A DNA stretch of 64,000 nt from Paraburkholderia sp. BL25I1N1 (GCF_003002025.1 NZ_PVZB01000029.1:1-64000); one strand, 5' to 3'; positions 8,909-18,359 are shown, counted from the first letter of the stretch. Numbers and translations are program-made. The notes: generated from the letters alone by a model not told the origin.

Positions 8909-9763
8909 ATGACAGCCAAATCGACATCGGCCGCTGTCTGGCTGATCACCGGCGTGTCGTCCGGTCTCGGCCGGGCCCTCGCTGAAGCAGTGCTCGCGCG
9001 CGGCGACCAGGTCGTCGGCACCGTGCGCAACCCATCGCAGATTGCGGCGTTCGAGCAGTTGTCTCCTGTCGGTCTGGCGTACGGGATGGTGCTCGACGTG
9101 ACCGACGCGTCAGCCGTCCCGCAAGCAATCGAGCAGGCGCTCGCCCGCGCCGGGCGCATCGACGTGCTCGTCAACAACGCAGGATACGGTTTGTTCGGCG
9201 CCCTCGAAGAGGTGTCCGATGCCGAAGCCAGGCAAGTGTTCGACACCAATTTCTTCGGCACTGTGAACACCATCCGGGCAGTGTTGCCGCACTTGCGCGA
9301 GCGCGGCTCTGGACACATCGTCAACCTGTCCTCGGTCGCAGGGTTGATCGGCATCACTGGCTGCAGTTTCTATTGCGCTTCCAAGCATGCAATCGAAGGC
9401 TTATCCGAGTCTCTTTCGCAAGAACTCAAGCCATTCGGCCTGCGCGTCACGCTGGTCGAACCCGGCGGTTTCCGCACGAATTTTGCAGGTGGCTCGCTGC
9501 GATGGAGCGAAGTCGCGGCATCCGCCTATGCGGAAACAGTCGGCAAAATGCGTGAGCAGATGACGCACTATCACGGCACACAGTCGGGGGATCCGACCAA
9601 GGCGGCTGCGGCGATCATCCAGGCGGTCTATGCCGACGAGCCGCCGTTGAGGTTGCCTCTAGGACCCGATGCGGTCGGCGTCGTGCGCAACAAACTTGCG
9701 GCGCTGCAGAAAAACCTCGACGCGTGGCTCGACGTCTCGATCGCCACGGATTTCGCCCAATAG
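8909..9763 (+). CDS. SDR family oxidoreductase
   Basis: 284 residues from the ATG at 8909, which has AGAGAGAG upstream. Motifs are TGVSSGLGRALAEAVLARG for cofactor binding, NNAG in VLVNNAGYGLFG, and YxxxK in FYCASKHAIEGLSESL. The form resembles the classical oxidoreductases that act on aldehydes, ketones or retinol-like alcohols. It sits between two LuxE-like genes, so reduction of the aldehyde made by the LuxC-like enzyme to an alcohol, or the reverse oxidation, is a plausible inference. Confidence 0.85.
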   Translation: MTAKSTSAAVWLITGVSSGLGRALAEAVLARGDQVVGTVRNPSQIAAFEQLSPVGLAYGMVLDVTDASAVPQAIEQALARAGRIDVLVNNAGYGLFGALEEVSDAEARQVFDTNFFGTVNTIRAVLPHLRERGSGHIVNLSSVAGLIGITGCSFYCASKHAIEGLSESLSQELKPFGLRVTLVEPGGFRTNFAGGSLRWSEVAASAYAETVGKMREQMTHYHGTQSGDPTKAAAAIIQAVYADEPPLRLPLGPDAVGVVRNKLAALQKNLDAWLDVSIATDFAQ

Positions 9764-9785
9764 CGCCACATCCTCAGGAAACGCC

Positions 9786-11150
9786 ATGTCAACCGTCGAC
9801 TGCTTTTACGACCTTCTTGAACAGGATATCGATCCGTTTCGCCACCACCCCGAAAGTCTGCGAGCTCTTCAACTGGCGGCCATGCGCGAGCGCTTTGCCG
9901 AGCGCCGCCAACAGATCAAGCTCCTGAACCGTCGAGCAGCCGACATGGGCATCGATGACGTTCGCACAGAGGCGGATATGGTGCCGCTACTGTTCGCACA
10001 CCAGATTTACAAGAGCTACCCGGAGCAGTTCGTTGAGAGCGGCCGATGGAAACATTTGAATACGTGGCTGCAAACACTGACGAGCCGTCCCGTTGTCGAC
10101 GTCGATGTGGATGGCGTCGACAACGTCGATAGCTGGATGGAGCGCCTGCGCGGCGCTGGTCACTACGTGTTCAGTTCGAGCGGCACCTCCGGCAAATGCA
10201 GTTTTATCAGCCAGACGCGCGCCGACATGGACCGCGTGACGGCGACGTGCGTGAAGCTTGGCTTGTACGGCAACAAGCTGATCGAGCGGGATTTTGGCAA
10301 GCGCCCAGTGTTTCTGATGATGCCGCCCAGTGGTGCCCATCGTCATATCGGACCAGTCCTGAGCGCGGCTACGCAACTAGGCAGCGAAAGTACGTTGATG
10401 TTTGACGATCCCGTGCTGGCATCCTCGACGATCGAGATGGGCCGCATGCGTCGCGCGCTCGCAGATGGCAGCACGAAGCCGAGTGCGATCGCGGCGTTTC
10501 AGGAGCAGGCTGCAAAGCGTCAGCGACACACAGGAGCGATGATCGACCGCTTTCTGGACAAACTACTCGCTCACCGCGATTCACCTGTGCTTGTGCAGGG
10601 CAACTGGTCGCTGCACTGGACGCTGGTCGATTTCGCGCGCCGCCGTGGCGTTGCGGACGGTATCTGTCATCCGGAGACAGTCATCACCACCGGCGGCGGA
10701 TTGAAAGGCACACAAGCCCCCGCCGATTTCCGCCAGCAGATCATCGACTTTTACGGCATCAAGTCGGAGAACGTCCAGAACAGCTATGGCATGTCGGAAA
10801 TGATCGGCACCGGCCCGTGGTCGGACGTGGCGCAGGGCTTCGCGATCTGTCCGTGGATCGTTCCATTCGTGCTCGATAAGGCAGGCGAAAAATTACTCAA
10901 CCCCGCCGATGGGACCGGCGCTGTCGAAGGTCGTTTTGCATTCTTCGATCTGCTTGCCGAAGGGTACTGGGGCGGGTTCATCACGGGCGACAAGGTGACA
11001 GTTGACTTCTCCCCCCAAGGCGACACAGATGGCTTGCGAGGACCACTCGTCAGGCAGGTCGGCCGTTATGCGGATCTCGAAGAGGGTGAGGACAAACTTT
11101 CGTGTGCGGGCACGATGGAATCATACGTTCGCGGCATGATCGAGGTCTGA
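9786..11150 (+). CDS. LuxE-like acyl-activating protein (second copy)
   Basis: 454 residues from the ATG at 9786 with CAGGAAACGCC upstream. It is a diverged full-length paralogue of the protein at 7486-8874. It shares the DPFRH start, the REERFAxRRQQIK-type helix, SSSGTSGK, NSYGMSEMIGTGPW, LLAEGYWGGFITGDKV and EDKLSCAGTMESYVRG. Two activating subunits beside one reductase suggest two acid substrates or a hetero-oligomer, as LuxC and LuxE form a complex in luminescent bacteria. No lipoyl or carrier protein gene is nearby. Confidence 0.82.
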   Translation: MSTVDCFYDLLEQDIDPFRHHPESLRALQLAAMRERFAERRQQIKLLNRRAADMGIDDVRTEADMVPLLFAHQIYKSYPEQFVESGRWKHLNTWLQTLTSRPVVDVDVDGVDNVDSWMERLRGAGHYVFSSSGTSGKCSFISQTRADMDRVTATCVKLGLYGNKLIERDFGKRPVFLMMPPSGAHRHIGPVLSAATQLGSESTLMFDDPVLASSTIEMGRMRRALADGSTKPSAIAAFQEQAAKRQRHTGAMIDRFLDKLLAHRDSPVLVQGNWSLHWTLVDFARRRGVADGICHPETVITTGGGLKGTQAPADFRQQIIDFYGIKSENVQNSYGMSEMIGTGPWSDVAQGFAICPWIVPFVLDKAGEKLLNPADGTGAVEGRFAFFDLLAEGYWGGFITGDKVTVDFSPQGDTDGLRGPLVRQVGRYADLEEGEDKLSCAGTMESYVRGMIEV

Positions 11151-11200
11151 CGGTTCAGCCTGTGCACTCACCTATCTCAACACCGGCCGCGCCGCGCTCA

Positions 11201-12763
11201 ATGCACAACCCTTCGATAGACGCGCTACCAGCAGACACCGTGAACGTTGAAAAAGGACCCGTTAAAAATCGCCGCATTATCACGGTGTCGATCATGCTGG
11301 CCACACTGATGCAAACGCTCGACAGCACGATTGCCAACGTCGCCCTGCCGCACATGCAGGGTGCACTGGCAGCGTCGCAGGACGAAATCGTCTGGGTCCT
11401 TACGTCGTACATCGTCGCGGCGGCGATCGCCACCCCGCTCACCGGCTGGTTCACCGACCGCCTTGGTTTGAAGCGTCTGCTCGTCGTTTCCATTGCCGGG
11501 TTCACGATCGCTTCGGGATTATGCGGCATTTCCGCTTCGCTTCAGCAGATCGTCCTGTCACGCGTGCTGCAAGGCGTGTTTGGGGCTGCGCTGGTGCCCC
11601 TCGCGCAGTCGATCCTGCTCGATATCAATCCACGCGAAAAGCAGGGTCAGGCGATGTCCGTGTGGGGCATGGGGGTGATGATCGGCCCAATCATCGGTCC
11701 GACTCTCGGCGGATGGCTCACCGACAGCTATAACTGGCGCTGGGTATTCTTCATCAACCTTCCGGTTGGCTTACTCGCTCTAGCCGGCATTCTGGTCTCG
11801 CTTCCGGCTCGCGATGATCGCCGGAAGCGCAGCTTCGATTTCGTCGGTTTCATCACGCTGGGGGTGGCGATTGGCGCTTTCCAGGCGATGCTCGATCGCG
11901 GCGATCAGCTCGACTGGTTCGGCTCGCTGGAAATTCGTATCGAAGCCCTGATTGCAGCGATCGCATTTGCCTTTTTCATCGTGCACACTGCGACCGCCGG
12001 TCCGCGATCGTTCTTCCGCTACCAATTGCTGTGGGATCGCAACTTTGCCACCGGCATCGGCTTCATATTCGTAATCGGTGCGGTGCTCTACGCCACCCGT
12101 GCGCTGATCCCGCCCATGCTGCAAAATCTGATGAACTATCCTGTCGCGACGACTGGTCTCGTCACCGCGCCAAGCGGTTTCGGTACGATGATCGCGATGC
12201 TCATCGCCGGCCGCCTCGTCGGCAAAGTCGATCTGCGGCTTTCATTGCTATGTGGCTTCGCGGTATCCGCGTTTTCGCTATGGCAGATGACGCAGTACAC
12301 CATTGTGCTTGCACGCTCCGACATTGTTTGGCCCGGGCTGATTCAAGGCTTCGGTTTGGGTCTGGTGTTTGTGCCGCTGAGTGCGGCATCGTTCTCGACA
12401 TTGGCGCCGCAACTCCGTGCCGACGGCACGGCAATTTACAGCCTGATGCGTAACCTCGGCAGCAGCATCGGCATCTCCCTTGTGCAGTCGGTCGTGACTC
12501 GCAATACTCAGGTTTCTCATGCTGCGCTCGCGGAACAAGTGACGGCATTTAATCCCGTGCTGCGGCAACAGTTCGACGTTTCTTCTCAAGCCTCGATGGC
12601 GACGCTTGATGCAGTCATCACGCAACAGGCTTCGATGATCGCGCACATCGATGCGTTCAAGCTAATGCTATGGGCGACGCTGGCTGTCATTCCGCTGCTT
12701 GTCCTGATTCGCCCGACGCACCGGCGCATCTCCGGGGAGATGCCGCACGTGGCGCTCGAATAG
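11201..12763 (+). CDS. MFS transporter, DHA2 (EmrB/QacA-like) family
   Basis: 520 residues from the ATG at 11201; in-frame GTGs at 11162 and 11240 are alternatives, and none has a strong ribosome site. It has about 14 hydrophobic segments with the family signatures LDSTIANVALPHMQG (TM1), WFTDRLGLKRLLV (loop 2-3) and WRWVFFINLPVG (TM6). These proton-driven pumps export hydrophobic compounds. It closes the LuxC/LuxE operon and precedes a TetR gene, the usual arrangement for a regulated efflux pump. It may export the hydrophobic substrate or a toxic aldehyde. Confidence 0.87.
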   Translation: MHNPSIDALPADTVNVEKGPVKNRRIITVSIMLATLMQTLDSTIANVALPHMQGALAASQDEIVWVLTSYIVAAAIATPLTGWFTDRLGLKRLLVVSIAGFTIASGLCGISASLQQIVLSRVLQGVFGAALVPLAQSILLDINPREKQGQAMSVWGMGVMIGPIIGPTLGGWLTDSYNWRWVFFINLPVGLLALAGILVSLPARDDRRKRSFDFVGFITLGVAIGAFQAMLDRGDQLDWFGSLEIRIEALIAAIAFAFFIVHTATAGPRSFFRYQLLWDRNFATGIGFIFVIGAVLYATRALIPPMLQNLMNYPVATTGLVTAPSGFGTMIAMLIAGRLVGKVDLRLSLLCGFAVSAFSLWQMTQYTIVLARSDIVWPGLIQGFGLGLVFVPLSAASFSTLAPQLRADGTAIYSLMRNLGSSIGISLVQSVVTRNTQVSHAALAEQVTAFNPVLRQQFDVSSQASMATLDAVITQQASMIAHIDAFKLMLWATLAVIPLLVLIRPTHRRISGEMPHVALE

Positions 12764-12838
12764 CCTTAGGTCGGCCCTACTGGCGAACTGGCAGGGAGGT
12801 GAGTACACTTTCACTTTCTCCCTGGTCGCCAGCTGCCC

Positions 12839-13549
12839 ATGGCTAAATCTCCGGCGCTCCGCGCTGCACCCGCACCTTCAGTCGACGCCGCGGCTGCTAC
12901 AGCCACTCCACGGGCTGCAGGCCGGCCTACCCAGGACGCCGCAGCCGAACTGCGCGAAAGACTGCTGAGCGCAGCGACGCAGATTTTTCGCGCAGAAGGA
13001 TTTGGTGCAGCCAGAGTGGAAGAAATAGCCGCTCGCGCGGGAATCAGCAAAACTACGGTCTACCGGCAATTCGGCACGAAAGAGGATCTGTTTCGCGCCG
13101 CGATCTCGCATGGCATGGAGGATTTACGAGGCAGGATCGAGCAGTTGCTGAAACCGCCTCGCGAGTTCGAGAAGACGCTGTCGCTCCTTTTGCGCACATT
13201 GACTGAGCATATGGCGACCACGGACACGATTGAAATCACTCGTGTCGTAGTTGGAGAATCGAATCGCTTTCCGGATGTGGCGAATGGGTTCGTTCGATAC
13301 GTGAACGAGATGCTCGAACCGGTAGCGGACTTCATCGCCTCCGCCGCCCGCCGTGGCACGATCAGCGTTCAGGACGCACCCGCGGCTGCCCGTGACCTGC
13401 TTACGCTAGTTGCCGGCAGCACGGAAGTGTTGATGGGCATTCCGACTACGCGCGCACACCGCGAACAACGCGCCGCACACATCCAGCAACTGCTGCTGTC
13501 GGCCTGGCGGTACACAGGGTCCGGCGAGATCCACCGGCCACAGGCCTAG
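12839..13549 (+). CDS. TetR family transcriptional regulator
   Basis: 236 residues. The N-terminal 40 residues are Ala/Pro-rich (MAKSPALRAAPAPSVDAAAA) and probably disordered. The helix-turn-helix domain follows (LLSAATQIFRAEGFGAARVEEIAARAGISKTTVYRQFGTKEDLF, about residues 41-87, in segments). The C-terminal ligand domain resembles the TetR_C AefR-like type. It lies 75 bases after the MFS gene on the same strand and is convergent with a thioesterase gene. Likely targets are the efflux gene or the LuxC/LuxE operon. Confidence 0.85.
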   Translation: MAKSPALRAAPAPSVDAAAATATPRAAGRPTQDAAAELRERLLSAATQIFRAEGFGAARVEEIAARAGISKTTVYRQFGTKEDLFRAAISHGMEDLRGRIEQLLKPPREFEKTLSLLLRTLTEHMATTDTIEITRVVVGESNRFPDVANGFVRYVNEMLEPVADFIASAARRGTISVQDAPAAARDLLTLVAGSTEVLMGIPTTRAHREQRAAHIQQLLLSAWRYTGSGEIHRPQA

Positions 13550-13564
13550 AGACTGACAGCCGCT

Positions 13565-14032
13565 CTACCCATCCATCTGCCCTATTACCTGGAATTGTGC
13601 TGACGCCTGAGCGATACGCAGTCCGTTCGCCCAGATCAGACAGTCTGAAAAGACCACGCGCTTACCGGACCGAAGCACATCCACATGCGCCTCGACCCAG
13701 TCGCCGGGCTGAGCGCCACCCAAAAAATTGACCGTCAGATTGGTCGTCAACACCTTGACCGGGGGTTGGCGCGAATACTTGCTCGCCCATGTGATGGCGG
13801 TGTCCGCCAACATGCAGACCATCCCGCCATGCATCATCTGCCCAAGGTTGCGATGTTTCTCCCGCATGCGCATCCCGACGACGTGCCCACGCTCGCTTTT
13901 CCTGTACCAGATCGCGCCGACGAGTTCATGGAACGGGCCGAACATCGGCATCAGCTGGAACCCTTCGGGAATCTGATCGTCGTCATCCTGCTCGACGTGG
14001 GCAACCGCGGTGACGTGGGTTTGCATTGACAT
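13565..14032 (-). CDS. PaaI-type hotdog-fold thioesterase
   Basis: 155 residues with the hotdog signature MMHGGMVCMLADTAITWASK, in which HGG-x-DTA is the usual active-site segment, followed by the KVLTTNLTVNFLGGAQPGD strand. Such enzymes hydrolyse acyl-CoA thioesters and relieve CoA trapping. GAGGACT lies upstream of the ATG at 14032; a second ATG at 14026 is equally possible. The gene is divergent from the Old Yellow Enzyme gene, with a 117-base shared control region. Confidence 0.82.
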   Translation of the reverse strand: MSMQTHVTAVAHVEQDDDDQIPEGFQLMPMFGPFHELVGAIWYRKSERGHVVGMRMREKHRNLGQMMHGGMVCMLADTAITWASKYSRQPPVKVLTTNLTVNFLGGAQPGDWVEAHVDVLRSGKRVVFSDCLIWANGLRIAQASAQFQVIGQMDG

Positions 14033-14149
14033 AGTCCTCTATACGCGTCGTCTTTTCATGTCTTGTGCATGGCACGAGACGCTGTTTCACCATAAAAATG
14101 TAGCGTATCATTATTCGCATGCAAGTCAACTATACGCACGGAGACAAAG

Positions 14150-15301
14150 GTGATCACAGCACCACTGTTTGCGCCACTCGCGGTCCGCGGAATCACGCTG
14201 GCAAATCGCGTCGTCATGTCACCGATGACGCGGGGCTTTTCTCCCGACGGACTGCCAGGGCCCGATGTCGCTTCGTACTATCAGAGGCGTGCTGAGGGCG
14301 AGACTGGGCTCATCATTACTGAAGGTGTCGGGATCGATCATCCGTCGGCGCTTGGCGAAGCCGGACTCGGCGAGAATTCAATTCCCACACTGACGGGGCC
14401 TGAATCGGTCGAAGCATGGCGCCTCGTGACCGATGCGGTTCACGCAAGCGGCGGTGTGATTTTTCCTCAACTGTGGCACATGGGTCCGATGAAAGAAGCT
14501 CATACCGGCCCAGTCCCCTCTGCTGCCCCAATGCGGCCGTCCGGCCTATGGGGACCACGGGGAGGCCTGACGTCACTCGACGCGGGCTATCTCGATCGAG
14601 TGCAGCCTGCCACCCGCCCAATGACCGATGAGGAGATCGCCGACGTCATTGCAGCCTATCGCCGAAGCGCGTCGCATGCAAAAACCGCCGGATTCGACGG
14701 AATAGCCCTTCACGGCGGTCACGGTTACCTGATCGATTCGTTCCTGTGGAGCGAGACCAATATACGCGCAGATGCGTGGGGTAAGGACCTGGTCGCGAGG
14801 AGCCGCTTCGCTGCGGAGGTTGTCCGCGAAATCCGCGCGGAGCTTGGCGAAACAATGCCTATAAGTTTCCGCTTTTCGCAGTGGAAACAGCAGGATTTTA
14901 AGGCGCGTCTCGCTAGCACGCCCGAAGAACTCGAACAGATTCTCACGCCGCTCGCGGAGGCCGGCGTCGATATTTTCGAAGCGAGCACCCGGTATTTCAA
15001 CCGCCCAGAGTTCGAAGGCTCTGATATGAATCTTGCCGGCTGGGCAAAGAAGGTGACTGGCAAGCTCTCGATGACCGTAGGCGGCATTGGGATCAATAAG
15101 GGCTACTATGATTCCATGGCCGGCGCGCAAACGGTGGCGCAGCCCGACCTTAAGCCATTGCTCGATCGCTTCATGCGCAACGAGTTCGACCTGGTCGGCG
15201 TGGGGCGGTCATTGCTACATGATGCTAACTGGGCCCGTCGCGCACGTCTGGGTGAACCCTTCCTCGGGTTCAGCACGGATTCACTGGTTCGCCTGACCTG
15301 A
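14150..15301 (+). CDS. Old Yellow Enzyme family NADH:flavin oxidoreductase
   Basis: 383 residues starting at a GTG (14150) with CGGAGACAAAG upstream. The FMN barrel is clear: SPMTRGFSPDG near the N-terminus, QLWHMGPM, the substrate-binding pair His188 and His191 in ALHGGHGYLIDSFLW, and GVGRSLLHDANWARR near the end. The enzyme reduces the C=C bond of alpha,beta-unsaturated carbonyl compounds with NAD(P)H, which suits an enone formed during ring degradation. It stands alone on the plus strand and ends before a strong hairpin (15434-15473). Confidence 0.88.
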   Translation: MITAPLFAPLAVRGITLANRVVMSPMTRGFSPDGLPGPDVASYYQRRAEGETGLIITEGVGIDHPSALGEAGLGENSIPTLTGPESVEAWRLVTDAVHASGGVIFPQLWHMGPMKEAHTGPVPSAAPMRPSGLWGPRGGLTSLDAGYLDRVQPATRPMTDEEIADVIAAYRRSASHAKTAGFDGIALHGGHGYLIDSFLWSETNIRADAWGKDLVARSRFAAEVVREIRAELGETMPISFRFSQWKQQDFKARLASTPEELEQILTPLAEAGVDIFEASTRYFNRPEFEGSDMNLAGWAKKVTGKLSMTVGGIGINKGYYDSMAGAQTVAQPDLKPLLDRFMRNEFDLVGVGRSLLHDANWARRARLGEPFLGFSTDSLVRLT

Positions 15302-15433
15302 TCCGAGCAGTTCTCCGACGCAAATCTGCTGGCGCCCAGAAGGCTCCGGCAGTGCGCCCGGTTGACTGACTGCCTCGCGAGGCCGCGGCCCGTCGAGTGT
15401 GTCGGGCAGTCACTGGCGGATGACAATAGAACG

Positions 15434-15473
15434 CGCCTTTGCTGCAACGAAAAAACATGCCGCAGCAAAGGCG
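15434..15473. terminator. Hairpin between convergent genes, probable bidirectional terminator
   Basis: A perfect 12-base stem pairs CGCCTTTGCTGC (15434-15445) with GCAGCAAAGGCG (15462-15473). It is extended by GAAC/GTTC with one bulged G, and the loop has 16 bases. It lies between the stops of the plus-strand Old Yellow Enzyme gene and the minus-strand SDR gene. No long T-tract follows, so efficiency is uncertain. Confidence 0.55.
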
Positions 15474-15490
15474 GTTCAGCGGCGACTCAC

Positions 15491-16177
15491 CTACAAACGC
15501 CCGGTAATCGGGATCGATGCGCCCGTCACAGCGGATGCGCAAGGCGTTGTGAGGAAGAGAATGACGGCTGCGATATCGGCCGGCTGCACCCAGCGCGAGA
15601 AATCCGCATCGGGCATGTCCTTGCGATTTTGCGGCGTATCGATGACACCGGGAAGGACTGCATTCACAGTCATACCGCGATCCTTAACTTCGTCGGCGAG
15701 TGCCTCGGTGAAGCGCAGCACGCCAGCCTTCGACGCCGCATAGGCGCCCATGCCCGTGCTGGCCCGCAGTGCGGCGCCGGCACCAACATTGACGATGCGT
15801 GCGCCCTCCGCTCCGTTCGCGAAATGCTCCAAAGCCGCCCTGGACGCGGTCACAGCCGTACGCACATTCATCTGATACATCACATCCCATGTCTCCAGGT
15901 TGCTGTCCGCCAATGTTTCCCAGCGAAAACCGCCGGCCACGTTGATCAATGCGTTCAAAGGTCCGACACGTTCGACCACCGACAACATGGCCTTTCGTGC
16001 ACTGCCCAGATCGGTCAGATCGACATCTCCGAGCAGCCATTGCCCGTCCTGAGTGGATGCGTCAGGCGCCGGCGCCCGATCCAACAGTGCAACACTCCAG
16101 CCATCGGCTGCAAATGCGTTGCCGACGGCCCGACCGAGCGTTCCGAACCCTCCACTAACCACAACTACACGTTGCAT
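15491..16177 (-). CDS. SDR family oxidoreductase
   Basis: 228 residues, short for the family. The glycine motif is SGGFGTLGRAVG, the usual NNAG is INVAGGF, and the catalytic segment is YAASKAG. GAGGAGTGCTGAG precedes the ATG at 16177. It is the last gene of a three-gene minus run after the amidohydrolase and a crotonase, with 51 bases between its start and the crotonase stop. It would act on a hydroxy- or keto-acyl intermediate. Confidence 0.83.
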   Translation of the reverse strand: MQRVVVVSGGFGTLGRAVGNAFAADGWSVALLDRAPAPDASTQDGQWLLGDVDLTDLGSARKAMLSVVERVGPLNALINVAGGFRWETLADSNLETWDVMYQMNVRTAVTASRAALEHFANGAEGARIVNVGAGAALRASTGMGAYAASKAGVLRFTEALADEVKDRGMTVNAVLPGVIDTPQNRKDMPDADFSRWVQPADIAAVILFLTTPCASAVTGASIPITGRL

Positions 16178-16228
16178 CTCAGCACTCCTCTTTCAACAAG
16201 CTGCGGGCGACAGCCAGGCGAGCGCGAC

Positions 16229-17023
16229 TTAGCGGCCCTTGAATACCGGATCACGCTTCTCGCGAAACGCATTCACCGCTTCCTGGTGGTCTTCGGTCTG
16301 ATTCGACAAGGCCTCGTACGCAATCGACGCGTCGAGTATCGAATGTGCAAGCTGTTTCAGACCGATATTGATCGACGTCTTGGTCCACTGAATGGCTTGC
16401 GAAGCACCCGTCGCCAGGCGCTTCGCCATTGCATCGACGACCGCATCGAGTTCGTCCGCGGGAACGGCACGATTGATCAATCCGAGACGAGCCGCCTCTT
16501 CAGCTCCGAGAAGATCACCGGTCAGCAGGTACTCCTTGGCCTTCGCGTAGCCAATCAGTTGCGGCCAGATGACAGCGCCGCCGTCTCCGGCAACGAAACC
16601 GACCTTCACATGCGGATCGCCGATTTTCGCGTGGTTCGCTGCATAACTCAGGTCAGAGAACAGCGCGATGGTCGCCCCGAGTCCAACTGCATGGCCATTG
16701 ATCTTCGCGATGACCGGTTTCGGACAGTCGAGCATCGAAAAGATAATTTTCTTGGCGCGCTGCATGCCGGCGAGAAACAACGACTGATCGTCAATGACTT
16801 GCTGCATGTGTTCGATATCGCCGCCCGCACTGAATGCGCGGCCCGCGCCGGTGAGCACGACCACCCGCGTTTGCGGATCGTCGGCGACATCCCCGAAGAG
16901 CCGCGACATTTCGATATCCATCTGTTCGTCGAAGGCGTTCAAAGTGTCGGGCCGGTTGAGCGTGACGGTAAGAACCCCACCGTCGCGCTCGAGCAGCAAC
17001 GCCTGATAATTCAGTAAGTTCAT
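16229..17023 (-). CDS. Enoyl-CoA hydratase/isomerase (crotonase) family protein
   Basis: 264 residues from the ATG at 17023. The oxyanion-hole segments are GRAFSAGGDIEHM and INGHAVGLGATIA. At the position of the first catalytic Glu of mitochondrial crotonase (usually PE-I-x-x-G) this protein has DPHVKVGFVAGDGGA, so the standard hydratase glutamate is replaced; that is common in a large EchA subgroup of unknown reaction. It lies between the amidohydrolase and an SDR. It may be a hydratase, isomerase or C-C hydrolase; the reaction cannot be fixed from sequence. Confidence 0.83.
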   Translation of the reverse strand: MNLLNYQALLLERDGGVLTVTLNRPDTLNAFDEQMDIEMSRLFGDVADDPQTRVVVLTGAGRAFSAGGDIEHMQQVIDDQSLFLAGMQRAKKIIFSMLDCPKPVIAKINGHAVGLGATIALFSDLSYAANHAKIGDPHVKVGFVAGDGGAVIWPQLIGYAKAKEYLLTGDLLGAEEAARLGLINRAVPADELDAVVDAMAKRLATGASQAIQWTKTSINIGLKQLAHSILDASIAYEALSNQTEDHQEAVNAFREKRDPVFKGR

Positions 17024-17162
17024 GGCTAGCCTGTCCAGAGTGACGCGAACGCGCGGGATGTCGCAAGCTCCCCCGCTGTCGCTTCTATCGTTATGGGTCG
17101 AACAAAAAACCGCTCGAGGCACATCTGACACGCGCCTCTTCACTACTGAAACATCCGAACGG

Positions 17163-18359
17163 TCAGGCCCGGGCCGGGATGAACCGGCGTCCGTTGTCGT
17201 ACATGATTTTTTGAGTGTCCGTTGCGGACAACGGCTCGCAAGCCTCACGCGCGAAATCTTTCGGTTCGGGTACGCCTTCTGCGTGCGGATAGTCGGAACC
17301 CATCAGCAAATAGTCCGCCGACCCAGTTTGGGCGACGATCTGCGCGAGATCATCTTCCGGATACGCTACCACGAAGACGTGCTCCTTGAATATCTGGCTC
17401 GGCCGGGTCTTCAGTTGACCGCAAGGCCAGTAACCGTTTTTCGACATTCCGCGGCATTTGTCCATCTTCACCAGCATGGACGGCACCCATTCGGCGCCAT
17501 TTTCCGCGCTGCACAGCTTTACGTTAGGAAAACGCTCGAAGAAATTGTAGAAGATGAACGACGACAGCGTTTCCACCACCGGGCGCTCGCCATAACCGTG
17601 CATCCACACGAATGCCGTCTGGCGCTGGCGCGATTGCTGCACCGGCTCGCCCCACACGGCCATGTGGTCCTTCATGTAAATCGCTTCGGAAACGTGGAAC
17701 GTGACGCGCACGCCTGCTTCGTTAAGAATCGCCCAGTACGGATCGAAATAGGGATCGGCGGGTGCGCGCCCACCGAACGGCCCCATCGGCATCAGGATCA
17801 CGCGCACGCCGTTTGCCACGAGCCATTTCGCCTCGGCAACAGCCGCGTCGAGATCGTCGAGCGTGACGATCGGAGTGCTGTAGATACGCTCTTTATAGCT
17901 GAAGCCCCAATCGTCGAGCATCCAGCGGTTGTATGCGTGCAAGACGGCATTGGCTGCGGCCGGTTCGCTCAGGTACGAGATGCATGCAACCATTTCTCCG
18001 ACATACATCGTGCAGGCCTCAACACCGAACTCATCCATCTTTTTCAGACGCGCGTCGCGATTGAACATGTCCGGCGTGGGCTGAACCCGCATTTCAACGT
18101 TATCCTTACCGTCCTTCATGGCCCGCAGCCATTCGTGGAGCTTTCCCGGGGGCGGTACAAGTCCTTCGGCCGAAGTGTAGCCTTCGCTGATCTCGACCTT
18201 GCGATCGCCAACATACATGCAGCGATTGCCTTCGGGGGTAACGCGGCTTGTGAACCCCCATTCTTTCTTGAATTTTTCCGGCAGATAGCGGCTGAACGCA
18301 TCCTCCACTTCGTAGAAGTGTGTATCAGCGTCGTAGATCTTTCCTTGATAAGTCGGCAT
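17163..18359 (-). CDS. Amidohydrolase-2 family metal-dependent hydrolase
   Basis: 398 residues with an N-terminal metal-binding DxH (Asp12-x-His14 in YDADTHFYE), an internal His in VTFHVSEAIYMK and a C-terminal metal Asp in LLMGSDYPHAEG. This is the ACMSD-like amidohydrolase-2 group, which includes decarboxylases and C-C or lactone hydrolases often found with terpenoid and steroid catabolism. AACAGGAGACTTCTTC gives a good ribosome site for the ATG at 18359. It is first in its operon, under a control region shared with the divergent MFS gene. Confidence 0.83.
   Translation of the reverse strand: MPTYQGKIYDADTHFYEVEDAFSRYLPEKFKKEWGFTSRVTPEGNRCMYVGDRKVEISEGYTSAEGLVPPPGKLHEWLRAMKDGKDNVEMRVQPTPDMFNRDARLKKMDEFGVEACTMYVGEMVACISYLSEPAAANAVLHAYNRWMLDDWGFSYKERIYSTPIVTLDDLDAAVAEAKWLVANGVRVILMPMGPFGGRAPADPYFDPYWAILNEAGVRVTFHVSEAIYMKDHMAVWGEPVQQSRQRQTAFVWMHGYGERPVVETLSSFIFYNFFERFPNVKLCSAENGAEWVPSMLVKMDKCRGMSKNGYWPCGQLKTRPSQIFKEHVFVVAYPEDDLAQIVAQTGSADYLLMGSDYPHAEGVPEPKDFAREACEPLSATDTQKIMYDNGRRFIPARA

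Noticed and set aside
6026..11150. Bioluminescence (lux) operon
   Set aside because: LuxC- and LuxE-like genes are present, but no luciferase subunits, thioesterase LuxD or flavin reductase LuxG; the setting is catabolic.
14033..14149. Regional operator in the thioesterase/Old Yellow Enzyme divergent region
   Set aside because: The region has an A+T-rich promoter-like stretch and TATACGCAC, as near 18543, but no GAAC-N3-GTTC match good enough to include.
15362..17017. Long plus-strand open frame of 551 codons
   Set aside because: It is antisense to the SDR and crotonase genes at 15491-17023, is rich in Arg, Cys and His without any family motif, and follows from high G+C codon use on the other strand.
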